In this document: one piece after another, positions 24,297 through 32,573 of the stretch | Position numbering within the stretch: position 1 is the stretch's first letter | Layout: every line of letters starts with the position of its first letter | Origin: CAJXVA01 sp963761755 | GTDB taxonomy: Bacteria > Myxococcota_A > Polyangia > Nannocystales > Nannocystaceae | Assembly: GCA_963761755.1 (NCBI GenBank) | Contig: CAVXIC010000006.1 | Location: 248,001 to 312,000, forward strand | DNA: 64,000 nt | Direction of reading: 5' to 3' | Program-made: the position numbers and the translations under genes | The notes under the pieces: generated by a model | The model's database searches: none | What the model was told of the DNA's origin: nothing | The model's input: the letters and a program-made list of their open reading frames with translations, nothing else

Positions 24297-25159
24297 GTGA
24301 CAAAGCCGTCGTGACCTGCGCCTTGACCGGCGTCCTGACCAATCCCACGCAGCATCCCGTGCCCGTCAGCGCGGCGCAGATGGCCACCGCCGCCAAGGAC
24401 GCGTTCGACGCGGGGGCCTCGGTCATGCACGTGCACTACCGCCGACAAGAGGACGGCATGGGGCACCTGCCAACGTGGGAGCCGCAGGTGTGCGCAGCGA
24501 TCACCGACGCCATCCGCGAGGCCTGCCCGGGGGTCGTCATCAACATGAGCACCGGCGTCATCGGACCTGACGTCTCCGCGCCGCTGGCCGCGATGGCCGC
24601 GGTCGTCCCGGAGATCGCCGCCTGCAACGCGGGTACGCTCAACTATCTCAAGACCCGCCGCGATGGATCGTGGGCCTGGCCGCCGATGGTCTTCGACAAT
24701 CCGGTCTCCAAGGTCCAGCAGATGCTCGACGCGATGAAGGCGATCGACGCGAAGCCGGAGTTCGAGTGTTTCGACACCGGCATCGTGCGTTCGGTGGGGC
24801 TGTTCGTCGACAACGGCATGGCGCAGCGCCCCCACTACAACTTCGTCATGGGGGTCGCCTCCGGCATGCCGGCCGACCCCGACCTGCTGCCGCTGCTGCT
24901 GCGCTACATCGAGCCCGGCAGCACGTGGGAGGTCACCGCGATCGGCCGCGCCGACATTTGGGCGCTGCACCAACGGGCCGCCGAGCTCGGGGGTGCGCTT
25001 CGCACGGGGGTGGAGGACACGTTCTATCTGCCCGACGGCGAGCGCACGACGGGCAACGGGCCACTGGTCGAGGCGATCGTCGACTGTGCCCGGCGCGCCG
25101 GGCGAGACGTCGCCTCCCCGCAGGAGGCTCGCGCGCTGCTCGGGCTTCGGGAGGCTTGA
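24293..25159 (+). CDS. Beta-keto acid cleavage enzyme (BKACE, DUF849 family)
   Basis: The 288-residue protein is a BKACE TIM barrel: CALTGVLTNP near the N-terminus, zinc ligands His46 and His48 in VMHVHYR, INMSTGV, FDTGIV, and Glu241 in GVEDTFYL. These enzymes condense a beta-keto acid with acetyl-CoA and cleave it to acetoacetate and a shortened acyl-CoA (Kce in lysine fermentation). The ATG overlaps the carboxylase alpha stop (ATGA), so it belongs to the operon, where classical atu or liu clusters carry an HMG-CoA-lyase-type enzyme or nothing. It may take the 3-oxo acid formed after chain cleavage; that role is inferred. Confidence 0.85.
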   Translation: MSDKAVVTCALTGVLTNPTQHPVPVSAAQMATAAKDAFDAGASVMHVHYRRQEDGMGHLPTWEPQVCAAITDAIREACPGVVINMSTGVIGPDVSAPLAAMAAVVPEIAACNAGTLNYLKTRRDGSWAWPPMVFDNPVSKVQQMLDAMKAIDAKPEFECFDTGIVRSVGLFVDNGMAQRPHYNFVMGVASGMPADPDLLPLLLRYIEPGSTWEVTAIGRADIWALHQRAAELGGALRTGVEDTFYLPDGERTTGNGPLVEAIVDCARRAGRDVASPQEARALLGLREA

Positions 25160-25250
25160 GCACGGGCGGGCGGCCGGATCTCAGGGCAACACGTGGGAGG
25201 GGACGCTGCCGCTGCTCGAGGGAGGACGCGACCCGGCGCAGCAGGACAAC

Positions 25251-25544
25251 GTGAACGCCGCCCTCGCTCCGATCGTGTTCGTCCAGAGCGGGTATCCGCA
25301 AGACGCCGAAGTGGTGGACCTCGAGGTCTGGACGGAGGCCTCGACCCGCGCGCCGGGCAGCCCGCCGCGCGCGTACGTGGAGGGAGACCTGGTCATGCAC
25401 GACGGTCAGCTGTATCGCTGCATCCTGGGCAACACCGGCCAGGCTCCCTCGCAGAGCCCCGCCGCGTGGACGATGCTGCCCGCGCCGGTCGACGACCTGC
25501 GCGTGGTGGCGGGAAGGCCCTACGAAGGTATCGGCATCGAGTAG
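25251..25544 (+). CDS. Small protein with carbohydrate-binding (CBM5/12-like) signature
   Basis: The 97-residue frame has a C-terminal region AYVEGDLVMHDGQLYRCILGNTGQAPSQSPAAWTML that fits the ChiC/CBM5-12 pattern (Y..GD.V..G..Y.C..GN.G..P......W). Such modules usually bind chitin or cellulose, but short phage- or surface-related proteins also carry them. I chose the GTG at 25251, which has AGGA 4 bases upstream; an earlier non-ATG start or an overlap with the BKACE gene is possible because the frame stays open and reads plausibly further back. No signal peptide is seen. It ends 7 bases before the convergent kinase gene. Confidence 0.5.
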   Translation: MNAALAPIVFVQSGYPQDAEVVDLEVWTEASTRAPGSPPRAYVEGDLVMHDGQLYRCILGNTGQAPSQSPAAWTMLPAPVDDLRVVAGRPYEGIGIE

Positions 25545-25551
25545 GACCGCC

Positions 25552-28500
25552 TCAGCCCCCGCGCGGGCCGGTCTGGGTCCCAGGCCGGAGCCGATGCGCG
25601 CGACGCCACGCGCGGACGGCTTCGGCGAGGGGGTCGTCGAGCTCGGCGTAGAGCGTCTCGGCCTTGGCCGCCAGTGCATCAGCGCGCGCGCGCTGATTCG
25701 GAAGGCGCCACAGGTCGCCGGCGAGGTCGAAGGCGAGGTTTGCCTCGAGGACCGGGACGGTGGTGCCGTCGATGGCCTCGAGGACCGCCCACGCTCGCTC
25801 GGCGGCTGCGCGCGCCGCCTCGTGGTCGCCGCGGATCCGATGCAAGCCGGCGATGTAGTCGAGCGCGATGATCACGTCGAGGTTGGGTGCGCCCTCGTGG
25901 AAGGCCTCGAAGCTCGCGAGCGCGGCTTCGAAGTGCACCTGGGCGGACGCGAGGTCGTCCGCGTCGCGGGCGATCTTGCCCAGCATGAGGTGGGCGGACG
26001 CGGCGGGTCTCGGCCCGTTTGCGCCCATCTGCGGCAGCAGGTCGACGATGCGCCGTGCGTCAGCTCGTGCCGCCTCGATGTCCCCTCGACGAAGCGAGAG
26101 GTCGGCCCTGGCCAGCAGGTGGTCGGCGAGATCGAGCGGCGACCCGGCCGCGCTGGCTTCGACCACGGCGATGGCGCGGTCGAATGCCTCTCGGGCGAGA
26201 CCGAGTTCTCCGCGGCTCTGGTGGATGCGCGCGAGCGTTGCGTGGGTGAAGGCGGTTCCGGCTGCCTCGGGGCCGCGATGGGTCTGCAGGAGCGCCAGGT
26301 GGCGCTGAGCGACGCGCTCGGCGTCGCTCAGGCGTCCGAGGCTCATGAGTGCCCGGGCAAGGTTCGACAGCGGTGCGTCGAGCGTGATGTGCTGGGGGCC
26401 CACGGTCGACTCCAGGCACGCGATCGACTGCTCGAGCTCGCTCGCGGCGCGCTCCCAGCGGCCCCCGCGAAGATGAACGATGGCGAGGTAGCCCAGCGTG
26501 TGGCAGACCAGCGGGTGCTCGCGGCCGTGCTCGCGCTCGAGGACCGCGCGATGGCGCTCGATGTCGGCGACGGCACGCTCCGTCTCTCCTGCGCCCGCGG
26601 TGGCGAGGGCCTTTGCCGTGGTGGCGCGCGCCCGCGCTTCGTCGTGAGTGTCGGGCTCCCGCGCGAGCCACTGCAGCGCTCGGTCGAAGGCAAGGGCGGC
26701 CTCGGCGTCGCGTCCGACCCTGTGCAACAAGAGTCCGCGGGTGGTCTCCAAGTCCGCCCGCAGGTCGACCGGATCGTGCGCGCGCCGAACCGCGCCCTGC
26801 GCGAGCGCGAGGGCGAAGAAGGCTTGGTCGTGGTGGTCGCTCGCGCGGGACCGCAGGTCGCCCAGCAGGATGCCGATCTCGGCGAAGGTGGTCGGATCCC
26901 CCGACGCTTCGGCTTCGGCGAGGGCGCGCTCGAGGTGCAGCAGGCTCCCGGACTCGTTGCCGAGCGCGTCGTCGACGAGCGCAGCGGCGAGTCGGGCTCG
27001 CGCCGCTGCCGCGGGGTTGCCCGTGGCCTCGGCGCGCTCGACGAGCACCATCGCGTTTGTGCGCATGTCCTGCGTGGAGCGAATCCGAAGCTCGGTTCTC
27101 AGGCGCGCCGTTCGAGCCTCCACACGGGTCAGTTCCCGGAGGTCATGGGGATCGGTCGGAAGCGGTGACTGGCTCGCCAACGCGGCCGGGTCGGAGCACG
27201 TCGAGAGAGGAAAGAGGTGCTCGGCCGCCGTCGGGCCCCGCGCGACCACGTCGGCATCGGGTGCGGCGAGGGTTCCCAGCAGTGCCTCGAAGCTGACCCA
27301 GCCTCGCTGAAGGCACGCCATTCTACGATCGAGCAGGTCCTCGGACTGCGTGCCGTGCATGCGCGTCGCAGCACAGGCGCCGTCGCGAACCTCCGTCCAG
27401 TCGCGCGCCCACGCGTCGAGCTCGCGCTCGATGTGTCGCCACGCTCGGTCGGCGTGGGGGAGGGCAACGTCGCTGAAGCCTGCGGCCAGCGCCCGCTTGT
27501 GCGCGTCACTCCACAGCGTGCCGACCCGATCGGCGCTGTCGCTGCAGGGCTCGGGCCGAGCCGAGGCCGCCGCGCCGTAGGCGATGCCTCCAACCCCCGC
27601 CACGAGTGCGACGCTCGCCCCCGCCCACATCCGAGGGCCCCGCGCGTCGTGGGTCCATGCGCGCAGCAGCGCTTGCATGTCCGGGAAGCGCTCGGCGGGG
27701 TTCATGGCGAGCCCGCGCTGGAGGACCTTGGCGAGGCGCCGCGGAACGCCGTCGGCGACGGGGATCGGGCGCTCCATCGCTTCGCGCAGCGTCTCGAGGC
27801 TCGCCCCTTGGAGGGGGTGTCGACCGCCGAGGATCTCCAGGGCCGTCAGACAGAACGAGAACTGATCCGACGCTGCGTCGGCACGGACGCCCGCCCGCTG
27901 TTCGGGCGCCATGTAGGCCGGGGTTCCGGGGATGCCGCTGCGCGTGCGCGGCTGCTCGCCCGACTCGAGTTCCTCCGCTGCGTCCTCGCGCGGGGTTTGA
28001 ATCGATTCGGTCCACCCTGCGACGCCGAAGTCGACGACCTTGACGTCGCCCGACGCGCTGATCATGACGTTCTCGGGCTTGAAGTCGCGGTGAACGATTC
28101 CGTGGACATGCGCCGCCGCGAGACCGCGACCGGCTGCGGTGAGCACGTCCACCTTTTCGCGCAGCGAGCGGGGGCCTTCGTTCCAGCGCCGCAGGTTCTC
28201 ACCGTCGACGAACTCGATCGCGATGAACCGCAGCGGCGTCTCACCGAGCTCTGGGACGACCGCTTCGGCGAACTCGTAGATCGCCGCGACGTTCGGGTGG
28301 GAGAGGCGAGCCATCGTTCGCCCCTCGGCGGCCAGCTGTCGATCCCCCGCCGGGCTGCGTTCGCCTTTGAGGACCTTCAGCGCCACGCGCCGGTCGAGCG
28401 ACTCGTCGTATGCGACGTAGACCGTCGCCATCCCTCCGGCCCCAATCCGGCGAAGGACCGCGTAGCGACCGACCTGCATGGTCGCCGGCGCAGGCGATCC

Positions 28501-28578
28501 AAACAGTCGGCGTCCGATGGAGGCCTTGCGCCGCGCGAGGTCCAAGGGATCGGCGGCCTGTGGTGACGGGATCGACAT
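25552..28578 (-). CDS. Membrane Ser/Thr protein kinase with C-terminal TPR domain
   Basis: The 1008-residue protein has a complete kinase domain (about 38-310): glycine loop RIGAGGMATVY, Lys68, HRDFKPEN with catalytic Asp165, DFG at 183 and GTPAYMAPEQ. One TM at about 318-339 separates it from a long outer part with a Cys-containing region (about 340-480) and at least eight TPR-like repeats (about 500-1000). It is a Hanks-type receptor-like kinase as common in myxobacteria. It diverges from the sigma factor gene at 28600 with only 21 bases between start codons, so the two are probably regulated together and may act in one signalling path. Confidence 0.92.
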   Translation of the reverse strand: MSIPSPQAADPLDLARRKASIGRRLFGSPAPATMQVGRYAVLRRIGAGGMATVYVAYDESLDRRVALKVLKGERSPAGDRQLAAEGRTMARLSHPNVAAIYEFAEAVVPELGETPLRFIAIEFVDGENLRRWNEGPRSLREKVDVLTAAGRGLAAAHVHGIVHRDFKPENVMISASGDVKVVDFGVAGWTESIQTPREDAAEELESGEQPRTRSGIPGTPAYMAPEQRAGVRADAASDQFSFCLTALEILGGRHPLQGASLETLREAMERPIPVADGVPRRLAKVLQRGLAMNPAERFPDMQALLRAWTHDARGPRMWAGASVALVAGVGGIAYGAAASARPEPCSDSADRVGTLWSDAHKRALAAGFSDVALPHADRAWRHIERELDAWARDWTEVRDGACAATRMHGTQSEDLLDRRMACLQRGWVSFEALLGTLAAPDADVVARGPTAAEHLFPLSTCSDPAALASQSPLPTDPHDLRELTRVEARTARLRTELRIRSTQDMRTNAMVLVERAEATGNPAAAARARLAAALVDDALGNESGSLLHLERALAEAEASGDPTTFAEIGILLGDLRSRASDHHDQAFFALALAQGAVRRAHDPVDLRADLETTRGLLLHRVGRDAEAALAFDRALQWLAREPDTHDEARARATTAKALATAGAGETERAVADIERHRAVLEREHGREHPLVCHTLGYLAIVHLRGGRWERAASELEQSIACLESTVGPQHITLDAPLSNLARALMSLGRLSDAERVAQRHLALLQTHRGPEAAGTAFTHATLARIHQSRGELGLAREAFDRAIAVVEASAAGSPLDLADHLLARADLSLRRGDIEAARADARRIVDLLPQMGANGPRPAASAHLMLGKIARDADDLASAQVHFEAALASFEAFHEGAPNLDVIIALDYIAGLHRIRGDHEAARAAAERAWAVLEAIDGTTVPVLEANLAFDLAGDLWRLPNQRARADALAAKAETLYAELDDPLAEAVRAWRRAHRLRPGTQTGPRGG

Positions 28579-28591
28579 GGCCAGCTATCAT
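28563..28591 (+). promoter_or_regulatory. Putative promoter of the ECF-like sigma gene
   Basis: GTGACG (28563-28568) and TATCAT (28586-28591) are 17 bases apart. The ATG starts 8 bases after the hexamer without a Shine-Dalgarno. The minus-35 element lies inside the first codons of the divergent kinase gene, so the two start regions overlap. Match to consensus is 4 of 6 and 5 of 6. Confidence 0.4.
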
Positions 28592-28599
28592 CGATTTGA

Positions 28600-29232
28600 A
28601 TGTCAGCCCGACAGAGCGACCAGAGCCTGCTCGAGCTGTGGCGGGATGGGGACACGCAGGCTGGAGAGGCGCTCTTTTCTCGGCACTTCGAGTCGGTGCA
28701 CCGGTTCTTCAGCAACAAGGTCTGGGACGGGGACATCGACGACCTCATTCAAGAGACCTTCTTGGGGTGCGTTCGCGGGCGCGATCGCGTCGCCAGCTCG
28801 TTTCGGGCGTACCTGTTCGGTGCGGCGCGAATGCAGCTGCTCAAGCACATCGAGCGCGCCAGGCGAGGCCGACGGGAGGACGAGTATCACTCGGCCCGGG
28901 TGGCGGCACTCGATGCCTCGCCGTCCCAGCTCGCCGTGGGCCACGAGGAGCAGCAGCTGCTGCTGCGAGCTTTGCGCCGGCTTTCGTTCGAGCACCAAAT
29001 CCTCCTGGAACTCTACTACTGGGAGGAGATGCGCAGCCTCGAAATTGCCGAGGTCCTCGACATCCCCCACGGGACGGTGCGCAGTCGGCTTCGTCGAGCG
29101 AAGGCCCAGCTCGCGACGCTCGTCGAGCAGGTGGCGAGCTCGCCCGAGCTCGCGCGCTCGACGTTGGGCAACTTCGAGGGCTGGGTCGGATCGCTGCAGG
29201 CCCAGGTGCGCGGCGACGTCAGCGAACCCTGA
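28600..29232 (+). CDS. ECF-like RNA polymerase sigma factor, divergent from a Ser/Thr kinase gene
   Basis: The 210-residue product has sigma region 2 (SLLELWRDGDTQAGEALFSRHFESVHRFF, DIDDLIQETFLGCVRGRDR, FRAYLFGAARMQLLKHI) and region 4 (RLSFEHQILLELYYWEEMRSLEIAEVLDIPHGTVRSRLRRAKAQL). A C-terminal helical extension (about 180-210) follows. Such sigma factors paired with TPR-tailed Ser/Thr kinases recur in Nannocystaceae-like genomes, so kinase control of the sigma factor is plausible. No anti-sigma gene adjoins; the next gene is a lipoprotein 103 bases downstream. Confidence 0.87.
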   Translation: MSARQSDQSLLELWRDGDTQAGEALFSRHFESVHRFFSNKVWDGDIDDLIQETFLGCVRGRDRVASSFRAYLFGAARMQLLKHIERARRGRREDEYHSARVAALDASPSQLAVGHEEQQLLLRALRRLSFEHQILLELYYWEEMRSLEIAEVLDIPHGTVRSRLRRAKAQLATLVEQVASSPELARSTLGNFEGWVGSLQAQVRGDVSEP

Positions 29233-29335
29233 AGGAATCTTGCTGCAGGCGCAGCGCAGCGCTCCACTCCCGCCGTGACTCGTCGCACGCATCGGGTCGA
29301 AGCACGCCGGTCCCCGGCGGTGTCCAATCCCGACC

Positions 29336-29980
29336 ATGCGCACCGCAACGTTCGCCCTCTTCGCCCTCGCGCTCCCGGCGTGTACCGGCGTGCTCAACTT
29401 CGGGGACGTCGACGATCGGTCGAGCCAGACCCACAGTCGCGACGTCGACGCGTTCAAGGCCATCGCCATCGAGGGGTCGGTGGACATCGAGGCCAAGGTG
29501 GGGGAGGCCAGATCGGTGGAGGTCGAGGCCGCGGGCACGGTCATCGACGACGTCGAGACGACCGTCATCGGGGACACCCTCCACGTACGTCTCGAGCGCG
29601 GCGTGCACGTCAACGTCGGGCGCATGCTGGTGCGCGTCACCGTTCCGGAGCTCGAGGCGATCGCCGTGTCGGGGGCAGGCGACGCGCGGATCTCGTCGGT
29701 GGATGCCAAGGCGTTCTCGGTGTCGATCAGCGGCAGTGGCGACGTCGAGGTCGATGGCCAGGCCGAGACGATCGACGTGTCGGTCTCGGGGTCGGGCGAC
29801 GTCCGTGCGCGCAGCCTCGAGGCGGGTACAGCCACCGTCACGGTCCGTGGCAGCGGCGACGTCACGCTCACCGCATCGGACACCGCGACCGGGACGATTC
29901 GAGGCAGCGGCGACGTCACGGTCCACGGTGGGGCGACCTGCACGATCGCCGTGCACGGCAGCGGCAACGTCGACTGCTGA
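29336..29980 (+). CDS. DUF2807 (GIN-type adhesin head) lipoprotein
   Basis: The 214-residue product has a lipoprotein-like signal (ATFALFALALPAC), then repeated beta-helix turns with SGSGDV/RGSGDV motifs (SGAGDARISSV, SGSGDVEVDG, SGSGDVRARS, RGSGDVTLTA, RGSGDVTVHG), which is the head-GIN/DUF2807 fold. These domains are thought to be surface or periplasmic; function is unknown. A Cys is the last residue. It lies downstream of the sigma gene on the same strand, so it could be a target or a co-transcribed partner. Confidence 0.82.
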   Translation: MRTATFALFALALPACTGVLNFGDVDDRSSQTHSRDVDAFKAIAIEGSVDIEAKVGEARSVEVEAAGTVIDDVETTVIGDTLHVRLERGVHVNVGRMLVRVTVPELEAIAVSGAGDARISSVDAKAFSVSISGSGDVEVDGQAETIDVSVSGSGDVRARSLEAGTATVTVRGSGDVTLTASDTATGTIRGSGDVTVHGGATCTIAVHGSGNVDC

Positions 29981-30050
29981 GCCGTCCGGTCGCCGGCGGC
30001 CGCCGATTTCGTGAATCCGAATCGACCCCCGGTGCGTTGCACAGGTCCCG

Positions 30051-30785
30051 ATGCCCGCGACCGAAGCGCCCTGTGCCCCTCCCGTTCTCTTGCGTGCGGC
30101 CTCGCTCGTCGTCTTCACGCTCTCCTGCGTCGCGGCGATGAACGCGTACGGGACCGCCGGGGTGGGGTGTGATTGGCTGGCCGCGTGGGTGGCGGCCAGC
30201 GCGCTGTACTCGGTCGCAGGGGTCGGGCTGTGGCGTGGGGAGGCCTGGGCGCGAAACCTGGCCCTGGGGATGGTCACCTGGGGCCTGCTCGCGTGGGTGC
30301 AGTCGACGTTCGTCGGGCTCGGCGGGCATCCCCTGATCATCGGTGTCATCGGCGGACACGGGCTCGCGGTGGTGTTGCTCGCCTTCGCGCCCGCCGGCCT
30401 GGAGCGTCGCCACCGATGGTCGCTCGTGCTGGCTGGTGCCGCGCTTCCCGGGGCGTTGATGTACGGCTTCGCGCCGCTTGCGGAGCTCACAACGCGGGTG
30501 CTGCTCGTCGGCGGTGCAGCGCTGCTGTTCTCGATGGCGATGGGCATCGCCCGAGGCCGGACGTGGGGTCTGCTCGCGGCAGCCGCCGCCGTGCCGATGC
30601 TGTGCGCGGGTGCCTTCGTGGCGCCGCCGGTGGTCAGCACTGCGCTCATGCATCCTCTGCTGCCCGCGGGCGTGATGCCGCACGGGATGCTACTGATCCG
30701 CTTCTTGGGGATCAGCGCGGGGGTGCTCGCGCTCGCGTCGGTCCTGCCCTTCGCCGGGCCGATCGTTCGCTTCGTCCGTCGCTAG
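30051..30785 (+). CDS. Multi-pass membrane protein of unknown function
   Basis: I do not recognise this family. The 244-residue protein has about seven hydrophobic segments (about 13-32, 43-60, 69-88, 96-113, 122-140, 146-162, 168-190 and a last one near 220-240), with almost no soluble domain. The ATG at 30051 lies 70 bases after the DUF2807 lipoprotein on the same strand; no strong ribosome site is visible. It might be a small transporter or sensor-like membrane protein, but nothing decides this. Confidence 0.65.
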   Translation: MPATEAPCAPPVLLRAASLVVFTLSCVAAMNAYGTAGVGCDWLAAWVAASALYSVAGVGLWRGEAWARNLALGMVTWGLLAWVQSTFVGLGGHPLIIGVIGGHGLAVVLLAFAPAGLERRHRWSLVLAGAALPGALMYGFAPLAELTTRVLLVGGAALLFSMAMGIARGRTWGLLAAAAAVPMLCAGAFVAPPVVSTALMHPLLPAGVMPHGMLLIRFLGISAGVLALASVLPFAGPIVRFVRR

Positions 30786-30819
30786 CGTCCGGGCACGGGC
30801 ACTGGCGCGCCGAGACCGT

Positions 30820-32526
30820 TCAGCGCGCGGGTGGAAACCAGAGGATGAAGCCGCGTTCGAGCAGGGCGTCGGTGGCGTCTCCGGGCTCCAGCACGCCGTT
30901 CTCCGCCGCTTCGAGGGCCGCGCGGACCTCGGGCGTCTCCTCGAGCACCCGGGGCTCGCCGGCCCAGCGGATCGCGATGAGCGCAGCATCGGCCTCGAGC
31001 CCCGGCTCGCTGGGTTCATCGCTGAGCAGGGCATCGAGCACGGTCCGGGCAAAGGTGCCTCGGCGGGCTGTCTCGTTGAGCCGAACCCTTCCTGCCTCGG
31101 TGGTGTCCTCTGGCAGCGCGGCGAAGCGCTCCGCTTCGAGGTCCTGCGCAGGTTCGTCGCGAAGCCAGGCTTCGAGCCGGGCCAAGTCGGCCCACGGGGA
31201 CGCCTTGTGGGCGGCGTGGGCGGCGAAGCGGCTCGCCAGCGGGGTTGGACGGGGGAGGTGATCCGCCTCGGCGAAGCGGGCGGTGCTGGCGACCAGGTCG
31301 GCCTCGTCGACGTCGGCGAGCGACCGCGGCAGGGCACCGCGCAGACCGGCGGCGAGCGACCGCTGGGCGCCGGGGGTGCTCGAGGACCACGACCACCCGG
31401 TGGCCAAGGTCCGCTCCGCGGCCGCGGGGTCGATCGCCCGCAGCCGGCGCGCGAGCTCGGACACCGCCCCATCGAGGTCCTCCCCGGCCGCCAGCGCGTC
31501 GACCCACGGAAGCAGGGCGTCCTCGGCCGCGTCGGTGTCGAGCGCCTCCACGTGGAGCAGCACCCTGTAGGCCAGGTCGGCGGCCGCGAGCCTGTCACGA
31601 GCCTGACGACGCTCGTCGGCAGGCGCCAACGCGGCGGGCCGCTGCAGGAGCGCCGCGGCGAGGTCCCGTACGTGCTCCAGATGCTCCGCGCACGTCTGCA
31701 GGTGGCCGCCGCCGAAGCGCTCGACCCACGCGCCGAAGCTCCAGGCGGTGATGCGGTTCCAGTGGGCGCGCAGGTACCCGACCGCGTCGCTGCTGGCATC
31801 GAGCCCCGGACGCGGGGTCACCACGGCGCGACCGTGCTCGAGCTCGCGGGCACAAGCACCCAGCTCGGTCTGCAGGTGTTCGAGTGCATGCGCCGCCGCG
31901 CGTTCGGCCTCGGGGAGGCCCGCACCCGCCTGCCAGTGGGGTACGAGACCCCGCTCGCAGGCGATGCAGTGCGTGCGATCGGGGCGCACCCCTCGGTGCT
32001 CTTCGCACGCGTAGCGGCCGATCTCGTCGAAGCCGTACCAGTGCACCACGGGCAGCAGCTCGCTGAGCCGCGCGGTCAGGTACGCCTCGAAGCGGGTGAT
32101 GTCGGGGCGCCAGGCGAACCCCGAGAGCTTGTGCAGCAGCTCGTGGGGCCGCCACTTGGCTCGATGGCTGGGGTTGAACACTGGAAGCGGAGCCTCGAGA
32201 AACGCCGAGAAGTACTTCGGCACGTGGAGGACCCCGTCGATCCAGTCTTCGGGGATGAACTCGCCCTCCCCGAGCCCGACCTCGAGCTCGGGTCGCGCCG
32301 CGTCGGGAAGCAGGGGGGAGAGGCGGTGTTCGTGGTGCACGAAACAGCGGCCCTCGTTGGCGGCGAGCACGGCGACACGGGCCGAGACCGCGCTGGCCTC
32401 GAGCTCGACGGCAGGCGCACCCAGGAAGGACGCGACCTCGTCCAGCGGAGCGGCGGCCTGCTCGAGGACGGCGCGGGCGAGCGTTGAGGCATCGGCGTCG
32501 GAGGCGACCAGCGGGGGGAGCTGCAC
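30820..32526 (-). CDS. Hypothetical protein with HELLH motif and Cys/His cluster
   Basis: The 568-residue protein (from the GTG at 32526; an earlier ATG at 32598 would overlap the divergent gene) is not one I recognise. Residues 128-132 read HELLH, a HExxH zinc-protease-type motif in the setting KWRPHELLHKLSGF. About 45 residues later comes a compact C174/H177/H186/C187/C190 cluster (YACEEHRGVRPDRTHCIAC) that could bind another metal. The rest is Ala/Leu/Arg-rich helix. No signal peptide, so cytoplasmic. It could be a metallopeptidase-like enzyme or a structural metal protein; the distal Glu ligand cannot be assigned by eye. Confidence 0.7.
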   Translation of the reverse strand: MQLPPLVASDADASTLARAVLEQAAAPLDEVASFLGAPAVELEASAVSARVAVLAANEGRCFVHHEHRLSPLLPDAARPELEVGLGEGEFIPEDWIDGVLHVPKYFSAFLEAPLPVFNPSHRAKWRPHELLHKLSGFAWRPDITRFEAYLTARLSELLPVVHWYGFDEIGRYACEEHRGVRPDRTHCIACERGLVPHWQAGAGLPEAERAAAHALEHLQTELGACARELEHGRAVVTPRPGLDASSDAVGYLRAHWNRITAWSFGAWVERFGGGHLQTCAEHLEHVRDLAAALLQRPAALAPADERRQARDRLAAADLAYRVLLHVEALDTDAAEDALLPWVDALAAGEDLDGAVSELARRLRAIDPAAAERTLATGWSWSSSTPGAQRSLAAGLRGALPRSLADVDEADLVASTARFAEADHLPRPTPLASRFAAHAAHKASPWADLARLEAWLRDEPAQDLEAERFAALPEDTTEAGRVRLNETARRGTFARTVLDALLSDEPSEPGLEADAALIAIRWAGEPRVLEETPEVRAALEAAENGVLEPGDATDALLERGFILWFPPAR

Positions 32527-32556
32527 CGCCGCAGGGTAGTGGGCCCAGCCTCGCCT

Positions 32557-32565
32557 TGCTACAAC
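32557..32565 (+). promoter_or_regulatory. Extended minus-10-like element before the hydrolase gene
   Basis: TG-C-TACAAC ends 8 bases before the ATG at 32574. The same TGCTACAA core occurs before the CAP lipoprotein gene at 44853. No Shine-Dalgarno is present. Confidence 0.28.
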
Positions 32566-32573
32566 TGCGCTCG

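Noticed and set aside
17705..25000. Very long open frames on the minus strand opposite the acyl-CoA operon (over 900 residues)
   Set aside because: They are antisense shadows of strongly biased high-GC genes, with His/Arg/Asp/Gly-rich composition and no domains; the plus-strand genes have full family motifs.
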